Shown in pieces: positions 62,446 to 64,000 of a DNA stretch of 64,000 nt. Where the stretch lies: the NCBI GenBank assembly GCA_963753115.1, contig CAVWBB010000003.1, forward strand, positions 124,001 through 188,000, in the 5' to 3' direction. Position 1 is the stretch's first letter, and each line of letters opens with the position of its first letter. A program made the position numbers and the translations under genes. Origin of the DNA: Bog-473 sp963753115. Lineage in GTDB: Bacteria; Actinomycetota; Acidimicrobiia; Acidimicrobiales; RAAP-2. The notes under the pieces were generated by a model. That model did no database searches, was not told the origin of the DNA, and saw only the letters and a list, made by a program, of their open reading frames with translations.

Positions 62446-64000
62446 ATGCCCCTGATTTCAGACTCCATCGGCCGGGTCCTAGGGAAGCGGTACCGGCTGC
62501 TCTCCGCACTGGGCACCGGCGCATCAGCCCACGTCTTCCTCGCGGAAGATGTGTCGTTGCAGCGTCACGTCGCCGTGAAGGTCCTTCAACCCGGGTTGGC
62601 GACCGACGAGGCGTTCCTGAAACGCTTCCGGGCCGAGGCGCGGTCCGTTGCGTCCTTGAACCACCCGCATGTGCTGCGTGTCTTCGACTGGGGCGAGGAC
62701 CAGGACGGTCCGTACTCTGGTGTTGGAGTATCTCGGCGGGGGCTCGTTGCGCGATCTGTTGGATCGCGGCATCCGGCTCTCGCTGTCGCAGGCGGCCCAA
62801 CTGGGGACGGAGGTGGCGCAGGGCCTGGCCTATGCGCACCTGCGGGGGCTGGTGCACCGAGACATCAAGCCCGCCAACCTCTTGTTCGACGAGGAGGGGC
62901 GGGTGCGGGTCGCCGACTTCGGTGTGGCCCGTGCGCTGGCGGAGGCGGCGTGGACCGAGCCGGCCGGGGCGATGGTGGGGACTGCCCGGTACATCTCGCC
63001 GGAAGCGGCCGAGGGGAAGCCGGTCGACGGTCGTGCCGACGTGTACTCGCTGGCGCTCGTCCTCTACGAGGCGGTGACGGGGACGGTCCCATTCGTCACG
63101 GACACGACGATGGGGACGCTCGCCGCTCGTATCGGGCAGCCGCTGCCGCACAACGACCTGTTGGGCCCGCTCGATGACGTGTTGGCCCGCGCCGCCGCTC
63201 CCGACGTGGCGTCCCGCCTCGACGCGGCGGGGCTGGCAGCCCGGCTGGGCGCGCTCGCCTCTGCGCTGCCGACACCTTCGGCGCTGCCCCTGGTGACGCC
63301 CAGGCCCGAGGACGTTGCGCCGATCAACGGGTTCCGGGCGCCGGGCGTCTCGGAGCTGACGGACTCGGGAGTCGCGCTGGGGGCCGGTGCCGCCGCTGGT
63401 GCGGCCCTCGCTGGTGGGGCGACGTCGCCCGACGGGACGGCGATCGCGCCCGGCCTGGCGGGTGCGCCCGTCGGCACCAAGGCCGGTCCGGGCGAGATCT
63501 TCGACGCCGAGCCCAACACGGGCCGTTCGAAGCGCGACCGCGGGATGAGCTCCGGGGGGCCCACGGGGCCGTTCACACGGAAGAAGAGCCACCGGACCTG
63601 GTGGATTGTCGGGGCGATCGCCGCCGCGGTGATCATCGCCGCCGGGCTGGTGACGGCCTTCGAGATGAAGGTCTTCACGCCCTCGCACCCCGTGCCGACG
63701 GTTGTCAACCTGCCGGTGGCACAGGCCCGGGCCTCGGTGAACAAGGTCCATATGACCCTGAAGGAGGGCAAGCCGGTCACCTCCATCACCGTGGCGGCCG
63801 GCGACGTGGTGCTGCAGAGCCCCAAGCCGGGCGTGTCCCAGAAGGAAGGCTCGACGGTCACTGTCGTGCTGTCCTCCGGGAAGCCTGACGTCACCGTCCC
63901 GTCGCTCGCCGGTATGACCTGCGCGCAGGCCGCGACCGCCCTCCAGTCGGCGCACTTCCAGTCCGTCTGCGCGCCCGGGACCTACAACAACACCGTGCCG
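62446..64000 (+). CDS. PASTA-type Ser/Thr protein kinase (PknB-like), partial, one frameshift
   Basis: Kinase domain: LSALGTGASAHVFLAEDVSL (P-loop), Lys in VAVKVLQ, then one base too many near 62714-62718. In the next frame it continues LVLEYLGGGSLRDLLDRG, HRDIKPANLLF (catalytic loop) and DFGVARAL. A Pro/Ala/Gly-rich linker, one membrane helix (WWIVGAIAAAVIIAAGLVTA) and extracellular PASTA repeats (VPTVVNLPVAQARASV, VTVPSLAGMTCAQAATALQS) follow. The gene runs off the window end. PknB-type kinases sense muropeptides and control cell-wall growth. Confidence 0.87.

Noticed and set aside
1..64000. tRNA, rRNA, CRISPR arrays, insertion sequences, transposases
   Set aside because: None seen in any gap or frame; the tandem repeats are too few and lack spacers for CRISPR.

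Overview
The window is high-GC, gene-dense DNA from an actinobacterium, most probably a member of the Acidimicrobiia. The clues are F420-type luciferase-like oxidoreductases, a eukaryote-like isoleucyl-tRNA synthetase, a PASTA-type Ser/Thr kinase, many acyl-CoA enzymes, and a secreted protein with GYWLVASDGG repeats of a kind I associate with that class. Family names are assigned from motifs; no database search was run.

Layout. 1-2127 is gene-poor. It holds one ribbon-helix-helix regulator (841-1185), a recurring GTTAAC-centred palindrome, a G-rich tract and short tandem repeats. 2128-6740 is an acyl-CoA catabolic operon (two acyl-CoA dehydrogenases, a CoA transferase, two MaoC-type hydratases). 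6821-13166 holds a secreted repeat protein, an AlkZ-like glycosylase, an F420 oxidoreductase, a methyltransferase, DUF3052, signal peptidase I and a HAD enzyme. 13174-19381 is a second acyl/ketone-degradation block (acyl-CoA ligase, alpha-hydroxy-acid oxidase, F420 enzyme, SnoaL-like, DUF35, thiolase, thioesterase). 19401-32350 holds a TetR regulator beside a PhyH dioxygenase, then HAD, reductase, peroxidase, MetF-like, GNAT, ileS, VOC and two SDR genes. 32471-44085 is a less GC-rich accessory stretch of small genes surrounding a glycopeptide-resistance cluster: vanS-vanR on the minus strand, divergent from vanH-vanA-vanX on the plus strand. 44173-54953 carries a MarR/SDR unit divergent from yceI, a sugar kinase, a methyltransferase, a glutamine-synthetase-like/gamma-glutamyl-GABA-hydrolase pair, Sir2, an acyl-CoA ligase and an aldehyde dehydrogenase. 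55080-64000 holds a degraded domain remnant, a surface acyltransferase, a cysteine desulfurase joined in frame to MnmA, ligA, and the start of a PASTA kinase that runs off the end.

How genes work together. VanS senses glycopeptide stress and VanR switches on VanH (pyruvate to D-lactate), VanA (D-Ala-D-Lac ligation) and VanX (D-Ala-D-Ala destruction), so cell-wall precursors lose affinity for vancomycin. The acyl-CoA blocks look built for beta-oxidation of bulky or branched substrates.

Caution. At least a dozen genes, including ligA, vanR, vanH and vanX, are broken by single-base indels, nearly all one-base insertions and several in G or C runs. Repairing one base in vanX and vanR and two in vanH restores exactly the usual family lengths (202, 231 and 322 aa). 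I read most of these as sequence or assembly errors rather than true pseudogenes.
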